In this document: positions 12,601-24,600 of the stretch, in pieces
Position numbering within the stretch: the stretch's first letter is position 1
How the letters are laid out: each line of letters opens with the position of its first letter
Assembly (NCBI RefSeq): GCF_001039355.2
Contig: NW_019775585.1
Coordinates: 202,702-233,374 of the forward strand
Length of the DNA: 30,673 nucleotides
Origin: Lingula anatina
Taxonomy: Eukaryota > Brachiopoda > Lingulata > Lingulida > Lingulidae
Direction of reading: 5' to 3'
The notes under the pieces: model-generated
Seen by the model: the letters and a program-made list of their open reading frames with translations, nothing else
Database searches by the model: none
Told to the model about the DNA's origin: nothing
Position numbers and translations under genes: made by a program

Positions 12601-15600
12601 TCATCTTCAAGTGTTCACATTTGCTTGTTTTTATCATTTCAGACATAGTGGCTGAAACCATCCACCCCAACCCCCGTATAGTTGAAAACCCCACTGATGC
12701 CTACGTGGCAAGGAATGAACCCGCAACCTTGAACTGTGGGGCCGAGGGCATGCCTAAGCCCACCATCACGTGGTACAAAGACGGCGTGCCAGTGATAACA
12801 TCCAACGAGGATACAGCATCGCACAGGATGTTACTGCCCAATGGTCAATTGTTCTTTTTAAGGATTATACACAACAAGAACAACAAGCCAGATGTAGGGA
12901 CATATTACTGCAATGCTACTAATATCCATGGAAGTGCAATAAGTAGGAACGCAACCTTGGAAATAGCAGGTAAGGAAGGCCCTTTTGATATCAAGCGGTA
13001 TAGTTTTTTCGATCCAGTTTGAGCGATTAGTGACTTTGTAGCCTGGCTTTTACATAAGAATGTATATTCGCGCTCAACACAGCCACATAATTTGATTATT
13101 TGTTAATAGTACATTGGAGCTTGTGAAATGGTTTAAAATCCACAAAGCATAGTTACTTGCTAGACAAACTGGTGGGTTACGAAAAACTGCCTTGCTCAAT
13201 GTGAGAAGGACTAACACATGATTTAATCTTAGCAATACAGCAGTACCAGAATGTTTCGCAAGATAGACGACTTTTACTTGACTTTATCATAAGATTTCAC
13301 CTAGACAAAGATGAAATTGTAGAATTATGTGTTATTGTTTTCACCAGGCAATTAATAGACAAGCCATTCCATAATAAATACATGAACTAAAGCTTTAAGC
13401 TACTTATCACCATTTATGCTTGGAAAGCTAGTAAAATTATGACAAATCTGACAGTAATCCGTTATCAGTTATGCCATTAAGTAGATTCATATAGGATTTG
13501 TCTGAGCACAGGTCCTGCCTGCTTCATTAAATACAACTGTATAATATTAGAAAAGATAAGGCTGGTCGGTAATCACTGTACAGCATATGTAGGTCTCTGG
13601 GTAATTCCTCACTCGAGATTACTATATAGAAGAAATGGCTACCTCCAGTTTTCAGAGGTTTGCCACCTCCTTGATATCCTAACATGCCATAAGTACAAAG
13701 ACATGTAACCTTAGGATAAGCAGCCTCCCCCCCCCCCCCCCCCAACCTTTACATTAGGCAGGTAAGAAGATAATAGTATTCTTTGTGGCACACAAATAAA
13801 CATAAATTTGGGCGTCATCCGAAAATATGTTATTAAATGTAGTTTAATATCTTGTAAAAAGTATTCACGGAATTATTTTTGCCTATTTGTGACACACCAC
13901 ATGGAGCAAAGTTGGTATTTTTTCCTGCATGAAGAATAGATATTATTATAAAGAAGTTTAACATGGAGGACTCCCTTGGCCCATAGGTCATATTGAAGCA
14001 AATTCCCCATCACTGAAGTTGATGGAATATGGTTTCAAACTGGGATGCAGGTTGCTTTTCTTTTGTAATTTTGATCAAAGGATGTGTCATCAGAAAAAAT
14101 GAGAAAGGTTGTAACAATTTGAAATGAAATATTATTTGTAGGCCAATCAGGAAAGCAGGTCATTAAAAAAATTATCTTGTCCAATTTGATATTTATCCAG
14201 CTGGCAGCTTACATTACCCTGCCTAATGTATAGGCTTTTTTAGTTTATAAGGAGAAGCATGCCAGTTTGTTCTTGAAATCCCATTAACTTATCATATGGG
14301 AAGCTATGATAAGAAAGAAAAAAAAAACATTTTTCCAGTGTCTTAAAGCCTCATGGAGGACTTAGCCATTTAGAGGACAATTAAGAATAATATCTGTTAG
14401 TGTAAGGCCATTTTCATGTCTAGTTTCATAGTTTTCTTTGTCACTATATGTAGGTACCACATAAGAACAATGTGCAGCCTCTCAAATCTACTCATCGTAT
14501 AATGAAAGTATTTTGAGAGAATATGCCAAGGAATAAGTAGTGATGGATAATGTGGGAGGTATATCTCAAATTTGCCAATCATGTCTAACAGGTTTTCTGT
14601 GTAAACCTCTTCAAGTGCATATAACTATATATTTGAAGTGGGTCTAGAAGCAGTCAGTGTACTTTACTGTATAGCCTGCTGTTTTACGTAGTTTTGATGA
14701 TATCACTGTTAAGTGTTTTTATGGTACTTGCTGGTGTGGATTTATTGCAGTATTGCTGACTTTAACTTCCATTTAATCTCAAATAACTAGCAGTAAAACT
14801 TAGTAACAGAAACAGATTAAGGTGAGAGTATATGTGTAACCTTATAAATTTACCATACATCTCAGATATCTTGATTTTAATTTCCAAATCTGCAAATAAA
14901 ACTACCACTCTATGCAACGGAATATGTGAATCGGCTTGTTCCCCTCCCATCTCTCCCCCCCCCCTCCGCCCCCACCACCAGGAAAGAAACCAACATGTGC
15001 AAACTCAACAGAAAATATTTCCATCCTTGGTTCTAGAGCCCTCCCTCTGCGCATAGGCAGCCAGTATAAACATTTGGGATATTTAGGCTTTCCCTGAAGT
15101 CTATTCCTAGAATCTTGGTACTTGACTCTGAGGAATGCCTGGTTTACCTTGCCTAGGAGCCTGCCCATCTCTTGGTCCTTTGATCTTTAATTATGTTTTA
15201 TCTTGGGAAATATTTGTTAGACCTGATCCTACAGCTTCTAGGTACACACAGACTGGGGCTGCATGGTGAAATTATGCAGAAACCATATTATGGGATGGAT
15301 AAAGATTGAAGGGAAACTCTAGGATTGTGGTGCATATAGTATTGAGAATCTTAGATTGTTCCCCCTCCCCCTTCATTTTCAGCTCGAGAAACTGTGCTGA
15401 AGTTGATAGTTTTTGGAGTAAATTAAGATCTCTGATGAGTCTAGCACACAAAAATCTATAGAATTTAGATATTTTTGGATGGTCTGTCCAGGTTTTTCTT
15501 TTAGGTTACTAGTGGAAAGAGGGCAACTGATTTCTCTTTGTGTAAATTTTGCTTTTGAGCTATTTTCAATTATTTGCATCTGTTGATCAGCTCATGGATG

Positions 15601-18600
15601 ATACCTCCATATAAATGAACAAAACTTGGTTGATTTCTTTATTTTTACTTTTTTGTTTCCAACTAAGAAAAAAAAACATTCAAATCTCATGACTTTCAAG
15701 CTAGTATATGAATTTGCATCTTTAATATCATCATTTTGATTTTCAGTTCTGCGTGATGAGTTTGAGACCAATCCGCACTCGACCAAGGCAGCCATTAACG
15801 ATGACATTGTTCTCGAGTGCGACCCTCCGCGTGGAAAGCCCAAGCCGACCATACTTTGGAAAAAGGACGGGATTGTCATTGAGAGGGACAGGAGGGTTGC
15901 CATTGACGACAGCGGCAAGCTGACAATATCGCAGGCACAGAAGACAGACACTGGCACCTATGTATGTGTGGCGAGGAACAGAGCAGGAGAAAGGGAGAGC
16001 GTCAGCGCTTATGTTGCTGTACAAGGTACCATGTTAAAAAGATATAGCTTAACATTCGTAGGTACCATGTTAAATATAGATATAGTACATTGTTTGAAGA
16101 TATGCAAGGAATTACATTGAATAGACGTAACAGACAGGATCAATTTAACTGATGTTGCCTTTCCACTTTTCCACTCAATGTATTAATAAGAGTGAACTTT
16201 TAAAAAGTCAGTTTTGGAGGTATTGGGACAGAAATGTGGTAGAGGTCCAACACAACCGGTTCAGGCAGTCTCCACACACCAGTGCGGTTTGCTGAATTTT
16301 TTCTTCATGTTGCAGAGAAACCAGAGTTCACAGAACCACCCCAGGACAAAGAAATTCAAAAGGGTCAGGGAGTGGAGTTCAAGTGTGCTGCCTCTGGGGA
16401 CCCCGCCCCCACCATTGCCTGGAGAAGAGAGGAGGGGGAGATGCCCCTGGGGAGGTACAATGTCCGAGAGGATGGGACCCTGGAGCTGAAGCTGGCTGAG
16501 ATTAGTGATGAAGGGGTGTATATATGTCGAGCTTCTAATCCAGTGGGTTATAAGGATGCCCAAGCCAGGCTGACTGTACAGTGTATGTATATTGCTGATT
16601 TATAGTTTTATGGTCATGTTCACATCAAAACTAAGTTAAAGCAGAATTATAAATGAAAAAGGAAATAAATTGATAAATGAAGCTTCAGCTGTGTCATTGT
16701 TATATTTGGCAAGAAATCAAAGAATACTTTACAAATTAAATTTACCAAATAATATTATTTTTGAGCATGGAGATACTATATGTCATGTTCAAAGCATATA
16801 TATTTTTGGGCTGTGGAAACATAAAATATGGGTTTATGTCCCATTTTAAACAAAATTGTGTGTGAATACTTGTTACATTGTTCTTTTTTACATAACACAT
16901 TTTTGACATGTCTGTGATAAATAATTGTTATTTGATTTGATTTCTATTTAATGATGCGTACTCTGATGTGTCTGTGAAATGCAATTAATATTTGACTCGA
17001 TTTCATTCCCAATTCTAGCTCTGCCAGAGTTCACCATTACGCCTAGGGACAAGACAGTGGGTGTTGGGAGGACGGTGTCTCTTCGCTGTGCTGTGACTGG
17101 TAATCCCCCGCCAGCCTTGTACTGGAATAAAGAGCAGAGTAAGGTAAAGTATGGCCTGTAGTCATGGAGATTTTGTCCTCTGGAGTTTAAGAAACTTATG
17201 TGTCACTACTCCTCTCGGTATCAATGACAAGAATCTTTGAAGCAGTAAATCTGTATAGTGATTACAGATTGAGTTACTGAACAGAAAGTTGCTTTGTCAA
17301 TGAATGCACTAGTTGTGCCAAGCAATAAAAGGAGGTGGTGTGACTCTTTGAGCTTCTTTTTCTGTATCTTGGATTTCTCACCGAAAACTTGCTTGCTTTG
17401 TTTGCAGGTTTTGTTTTTTCCGAGACAAGGGTACGGCAGGTTTACAGTTTCAGATGGTGGAACATTAAAGATAGAGGACATTAGAAGGAGTGATGATGGT
17501 ATATACCTGTGCCAGGCAGTGAGTGTGGCAGGGACTGCTTTTGCAAGGGCAAGGATCACAGTGCAAGGTGAAGGTCATCATGATGAAAACTAAATGATAA
17601 TAATACTGAAAATTGTAGAAATTTTTTATTTTTGATTATATATAATGTTTTAGGTTAACATTCAGAACTCCTGGTTTTTTCATAATTCCAGATGTGGACC
17701 CACGACCACCTCCCATCATCCATCAGGGTCCATCGAACCAGACCCTCCATGTCAGCACCCACGCCATGCTGCAGTGCCAAGCCTCAGGGGACCCCTCCCC
17801 TACCATACAGTGGTACAAGGCCAACCAGCCCCTGCTGGCAAACAACCCAAGGTTCACCCTGCTGGCGTCAGGGACCATGCAGATATCAGGTGAGAGTCCT
17901 AGTTTATTAATATGTATACCCTTACATTAAGGGCTGTTCAGTAGGAGAGATAAACCTGAACTGGTTCTGGTCTGAGTTAACTTCACTGGATAATTGTACT
18001 AGTAATGGGGGTTCATTTTTTAGGAGAGATTTATGAATGAAAAAGCAAAATCTAGCAAACTTCTGATAAAAGTTATGAAAGTTCTTCTTTCCTGTTCCAC
18101 CAGGATAAAAGATTTATCCAGAATTAACCAAGTTTTAACTTTTTGCTCACATTGAATCAGATATATTGCCTCAGGATACCTAAGCCTGGGATAAGAATGA
18201 ATTAGGATAATAGTTAGGAGAGATGTACATATGTCTTATCCACTGATGAAATAATTTAGCTGCTTGTAGCTTTATGGTCTCTGATGTTTGATATACTTTG
18301 CAGACCTGAGGCTTGAGGATACAGGCTACTATCAGTGTAAAGCAGTCAGTGAGACAGGGGAGACAACAAGAGGAGCTTATCTCACAGTAGAGGGTAAGAA
18401 GTGCATGTAAACTGTATACAATGATAGCCACTCAAACAAATAAAAATTTTGTTGTTTTAGAATATTTTTCTGTTATGTAATGTGCTACATATTTCATTGT
18501 TTACACCAAAGTTTTATCATTGATATATTAGTTGTAATTTTTAAGTTGGCTGATATATATTTGTCCAATTGCTACAGAATTTAGGACTATCTTTTGTATT

Positions 18601-21600
18601 GTACTGCATCTCATTTTGTGAACTTACATTTTCGTAATATGAAATTTCGTCTCAGTAGCCAGCCATACGACGGTCATTCACCGCACTCCAGAGGCGTCAA
18701 CATTTCCTGGACCGCCCTCAAAACCATCCATCCTGGAAATAAATGAGCATTATGTCAGGTTGTCGTGGCAACCAAGTGAAAATACTGGAGCTTCCCCAGT
18801 GACAAGTTACACTATGGAGTACTTCAGCCATGAAACGGGAGAGGTAAGTAGATGGATGTCAGGTACAAGTGACTTCTGTTTATAAACAGTAGATGTAAAA
18901 CAGGTCCTACAATTATTATTATTATTATTATAAGTATTGTGTTGTCTCAATTTAATGAATTTAAACTACTAGTATTTTCATTTTTGTAATTGAAAACTAC
19001 ATACATCAATTCAAAAAACAAATATTGAAAGTATAACATATTCAATAATCCAAAATGAAAATTTTGTGTTTTTTTCATTACATGGAAAGTCAAAATTTGC
19101 TGAATTTCTCACCTTCCCCCTCTTCTAGGGATGGATTGTGGCCTCCAACAATATCCGTGGCACCTCATTCACTGTGAATGGACTTCAGAGTGACACCAAG
19201 TATATTTTCTTAGTACGGGCTAGGAATAGCCATGGTCTGAGCCTACCTTCACCTACCACAGAGGTGATAAGGACCAAAGGTAGTTACCACTAGTATCTGT
19301 AAATTATGTCGGTAACTTGAAATGGTTTCTCAAAAGTCAGACAGAGATGGTGGCAGAGGGCTTATTAGGTGTAAAATTGCTTTTAGTAGACATGAAATTT
19401 TCTACAAAATTAGAATTTATTCAGCATTTGACAAAGATTTACAGTGCTTATTGAGGCAAGCTACATTTCACGAACTTCAGTGATGTCATACTACTTTACT
19501 GATATACACACGCTTCAACCAAGTAAAAGCAATTTTAGATTTAAAGTAAATATGATTGTAATAGATAAGTATAATGAAGCAGTGAAACACTGAAGGCAAT
19601 CAATTTGAGACTCAAACCAACCACCTGTGATAAAAAATATTGTGGATTGTAATAAAAAAGATTGATAAATCATTGTACGCATTGGTCTGATGGTACATGT
19701 TTTTGTCACCAGGGGGCAATGGCAGCAGACGGACGGAGACGCAGATAGATATTCCACTGATAGAGAACATGTTATCTGGAGATGTAGTCAGAATGTCAGA
19801 GCCTGAAGTTGTGGGGTCAACCATGGTCAAGTTGACCTGGACGGTGAGTTGAGCAACCTGACCATTGACTAATGATTTATATTGTGTGATTCTCTACACC
19901 ACCCTTGCATTGCTTTTAGACCATAATTTCAATGTGAAATGACATCTTGTTATTGTCTGGAAGCAAATAAGGTTAATTGCTTTAAGATATATGTCATTTG
20001 CCACAGGATTAATCATAAAGTCAGTATTTACAGCATAGCAAAAAAATTTAATATGAATTTTTCATATTACACTGGAAAAACTGATATACACTAATTAATA
20101 TAGAATTAAATTCCCATCCCCATTAATCTAGGTGCTGAAATCCCAGCAATATATAGAAGGCTTTCGTGTGATATACCGAGAAGTTGATCCCTCTCAGAGA
20201 ACAGTATCCAGCTCGGGCAGTAACTCCTTCTATAAGAACTGGTACCAAGAGACCGTGTCCAGCAGCAGGTCCACTATGTATTTCTTACGACACCTTAGAA
20301 AGTGGACGTGGTACGAGATCCGAGTACAGCCGTTCTTCTTGTCGGTGAATGGCCAGGCTAGTAACATTGTACGGATCAAGACCCAACAAGATGGTGAGTT
20401 TGAATATTATGTTTGTGTACTTTCTTTTCTTCATCTCATTTACAGTTTGTCTTCAATAAATATTAATAAAAAGAATTGTTGGTTAGATTTTCTGGGAGCT
20501 TTTTAAGTTGAAAATTTTGATAATCTGCTGTCTGAAGTGAAAACTCTAGAAGGGTTTTGTTCTTTTAAATGATCAAATAATTTATAATTGTACATATACA
20601 CATTACAGTGTTAGAACTGGAGTACATTTGTCACATCCAAGGTATCTCATCCTTTTCATTTCAGTGCCATCTGCTGCTCCCCAGAAAGTGATGTCAAGGA
20701 AATTTGACAATAATTCAGTCTATGTTGAATGGAAGCCACCTGCCACAGAGAACATACATGGGGTCATGAGGGGATATGTGGTAAGTTAAGACAAAAATGG
20801 TGGAGACTTTTACTTGAAAGGTTATTTAGTTTATATTTTGTGTAAGAACCTAAAAGTAGCTGCCACAATATTCAAAGGTACATTCTAAGTGACACAGATC
20901 AAATTTTTGTGAAATTTTTTCAGATTTTTCTGATTGCTGATGATCCTCAGTACAGTCGTAACATCACCCTAAATGCTAGTACCACGTCATACATGATAGG
21001 CAACCTGATCAGCGGGGTGGAGTATAAACTACAGATTGGAGCCAGGACAGATGTGGGGGTGGGGCGAGTCAGTGAGGCCACAACAATTGGTATGCTTTTT
21101 TTTTTCAAATCATTTCCCTGATAATTTTACAACTGACATAGTAATTTTAACCTTGATTTTGCACAGTGTCTGATGCCATTATTAAATTAACACCCTTACA
21201 TACTGTAGTTGCGTGAAGGAAGTAGAAATTGGTATAACCAGGAGTTGTATGTATGTTAAATCTAGTAGAGTAAATCTATCACATGTTCAGTAAATTGCAT
21301 TGATTTTGATCACCTAGCAAGAATACCATAAATGATATGCCATCTGTTATAATTATGATTATTATTCATTTCACTTAATATATATTCATTTATTAAACTT
21401 ATAGGAATATTATAAATAAGATATATCTTGTCTTTTCCACTAGTAATCGGCCAGCCTCCCTGGTTTCTTCCGACCATTATTGGGACTGTGGGTGGAGTCC
21501 TGTGGATTGTGCTGTGTGTCTTTGTTGTGTGGCTATACAGAAGAAAAAGGAACAAGAAAGCACAAAAGAACAGTGTTGTCATGGGTATGTGCAACAGCAT

Positions 21601-24600
21601 TTTAGATTTTTAAAAAGTGAGCTCCGGTTATACTTTCAGTGAATGTTAAAATATGGAGAGCTCACACTGGATGCTGCTTTTGCTTATGATTAAAATAAAG
21701 CTGTGAAATGTTGTACAGGAAGATTAGCAAATACAGTAGTTGAAATATGAAGATTTCTTTGGCACATAAGCATTGGAAGACTTTGTTACTGATTATATTT
21801 GAATATGTTCCATTTCTTTACAGTACCAGTGCACAAGGCCAATGACCCAAATAGGTGCGTATGTGAACATGTTTTGTGCAGATTGTAACATAATAGATAA
21901 GTGAAGGATTTCTAATGTTTAAAAGTATTATTAAATTTCCTCTTCTTGTTTCTCAATTCCATGAAGTAAAAATGAAATAAAATCAACTATTGCTCTCCCC
22001 TCAGAATGCCCAATATTGTTCATGGTGATGTACTCAGGAAGGAGTTAATTATGCTAAATGGTGGTAAGTTTGGTCAAAGGATCGGTCCTGACCTTCAGGT
22101 TAAGGAAGTTACCTTTGCCTCAAGGTTACAGGAGTGACCTTTGCCTTGGGATAGGTGTAGGATAATGTCTGTAGAATTGGCACAACTATGAATGCTGAAG
22201 TTTGAGGGAAAAGCCAAATATCTGGACAGAAAGAAAGAGCAGGGCATTTTTTCATGCACAAAGTATTTAGATCATTTTTCTCTAAAAAAGGATGGTAAAA
22301 AGGTGATTCTTACCACTGGCTTCTATATTTCAAACTTCAGCAAGATTTGTCAGGTGATCTTCTTGCAAATGACCTTGGTTGACCATTCAATCAAACTGAA
22401 TTGACCTAATTAAAAACGAAAAAATAATGTTTTGGTTCAAGTGCATAAAGGCATATATGCAATGACATGTATTTTTGCAATAACACAGACCAAGGTTGTT
22501 TTGCAAGAGGACTGTCTGATTCTGTGACTAGAGGTTTAGGCTCTGCTTTTATTTTATCTTTAATTTCACTCTTTCTGTCATTAATTCCACTTGTTTCACT
22601 CTCAGCAGAAACAGCTTGGCACAGGCTCCTCCTCCTGGGATAATTCTAGCCAATCGGGACACTTCTGCTGGTCACCATGACAATCAGAATTGTGTCAACT
22701 CTTGTTGCCATGGCAATCCATCAACAAGCAATCACCAGTGCACTCCTTCATATAACAATTTCAGTAGTAAGACATGTACTTGATTTTCTACTTTAAATTT
22801 TCCAGAAAAAGCATGCTGCTATAAAAGATGAATTTGTGATTCCATTTCTTTTTGAAACACATTAAAAATGAAAGAGAACTGAAATAGACTTTTAATTGGA
22901 AGGGGCTTTGCTATATAACCAGGGGAAATAATCTTTATAGATAAATTGGTCTCCTTTTAATATAAAGCAGCATTTTCAGTCAATGTGGGTAGTCCTAACC
23001 ATTCAAGCAGGTTGTCCGAGAAGTTAACTTGCCATATAAAACCCAGCTGAAGGCATTATACCAATAACCTTCTCATGTTGGTGTTTAGGAAAATGAGGGG
23101 TTAGATTCACTGCCTTTAGTAAATCAATTTTAATCAGATAGAGACCAAAGATGTTGGAACAGAGATATGTGTACCTAACATGACTGGAAATGCATCTTTA
23201 ATGTAGACTTAGTCAGGGATGGTACATTTGTATAGTTTTAGTTTAGTGAAATGCTACTTCAGGTGGTTTCTGTCCATGACACGTATTTATTATTGACCGA
23301 TTTTAATTTTTGCTGTGAATTGAGTTGTCATTATTGTAGTCATTGGTGAAATTCAATGTTTTTTCTTTGGACGCAAAAAGTGTTCAGTTAAGATTTAAAT
23401 GTATTTTGCGTCTGATATCAAAGAACAAGTTTTTAAAGCAGGATAAAATTAAATACTATCTATCTGAATTTTATAATGTGTTTTTAACATTGTCAAATCA
23501 TGAATGTGTGGTATTTCTGGCGTTGAACTTGATCATTCTTTGTCCCATATGACATTCTTCTGACAGTTACATGAAAAAAGAATTTACTAATATGTATGAA
23601 AATTATTAGAATTCATATCTTTTGAAACAAATTACTTTCTTTCTTAAAGCAGCTGTTTCTGATTATTTTAGGGAATTCTGGGAATGACCAAGATTATCAT
23701 ACAAACTCCTCAGATCAGAGTAAAGTCATCAATGTAGGCGATGAAAATGTCTACAACTGTATAGATGGCGCCAGTCCACAAATCAAAACTTTCTACGACA
23801 AAGGTCACCCTCTCAATGTGACACCATATGCAACAGCAAACTTAGTTAATGCAAATAATATATTAAATAAACAGGTAGGTATCATTTGATATTCCCTTTT
23901 TTATTGAAGGTGAAAGTGTACAATGTGGGTGTGTACTAAAAGTCTTAATCAAAAACAAAGGATAAATGGTGAAAAGTAATAACCCTTTTGTTCTGAAAAA
24001 GCAGGAAAAAATATTTGACAGAATTGCATTCAATGAATTGTTCTTTGAAGAGGATGAAAGTATTAATTCCATATCCCCCTCTTTCTGCAGCATTCAGAAA
24101 GTGCATTCCGGCCCATTCGACAGGGCATCATTGATCCTCAGATGCACAGTGGCTCCAGTGACAGCTGCTTAAAGCCAGGTATCAGCAGTGAGTCTAACAC
24201 GGACAACAGTAGGCCCAACACAGGTGAACATTTCCCAGTGAATGCAGAGGGGGGCGGGGGATAGTGGGGAGGAGATGGGGGCACAGTGGCTCTTTGTATT
24301 GAGATTATATCACCTATATTGCAAACTCAGTTAAACACATATGGGAGACCTACTTTGCAAAAACCAACCACTTAGCACAGAATTATAGATTTTTATATTC
24401 TGATATTGAGATCTGGGATAGAGATTGTGATTTAATAAATGGGGACTTTACAACATGATATAAATTATACCATCAGAATGAAAACCAGCTGTGTTCTAAT
24501 GAGTTTGCAGTGGGCTTAGATAGACCGGGAAATATTCACTGATAATCTGCTTGTTACACGTGTATTTCCTTGAAACAATATTTGTTTGTTATGTTAATGC

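Larger units (their letters stand above)
790..12642 (+). other. robo: Intron 1 (11.85 kb)
   Basis: Starts GTGAGT and ends TTTCAG. It fills nearly 39% of the window. It is AT-rich with many stops in all frames and holds microsatellites, a degenerate G-rich tandem repeat, a fold-back MITE-like element and a possible decayed coding fragment, each listed separately. I see no intact gene inside it. A long first intron separating the signal-peptide exon from Ig1 is common in Robo genes and is a usual place for enhancers and alternative first exons, but neither can be read from sequence alone. Confidence 0.8.

Noticed and set aside
14902-15168. 88-codon minus-strand open frame with a glycine run
   Set aside because: The glycine run comes from a poly-C tract; the rest has no family resemblance.
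22192-22404. 70-codon open frame inside intron 16
   Set aside because: Not in the phase required between exons 16 and 17, and no bounding splice sites give a compatible length.
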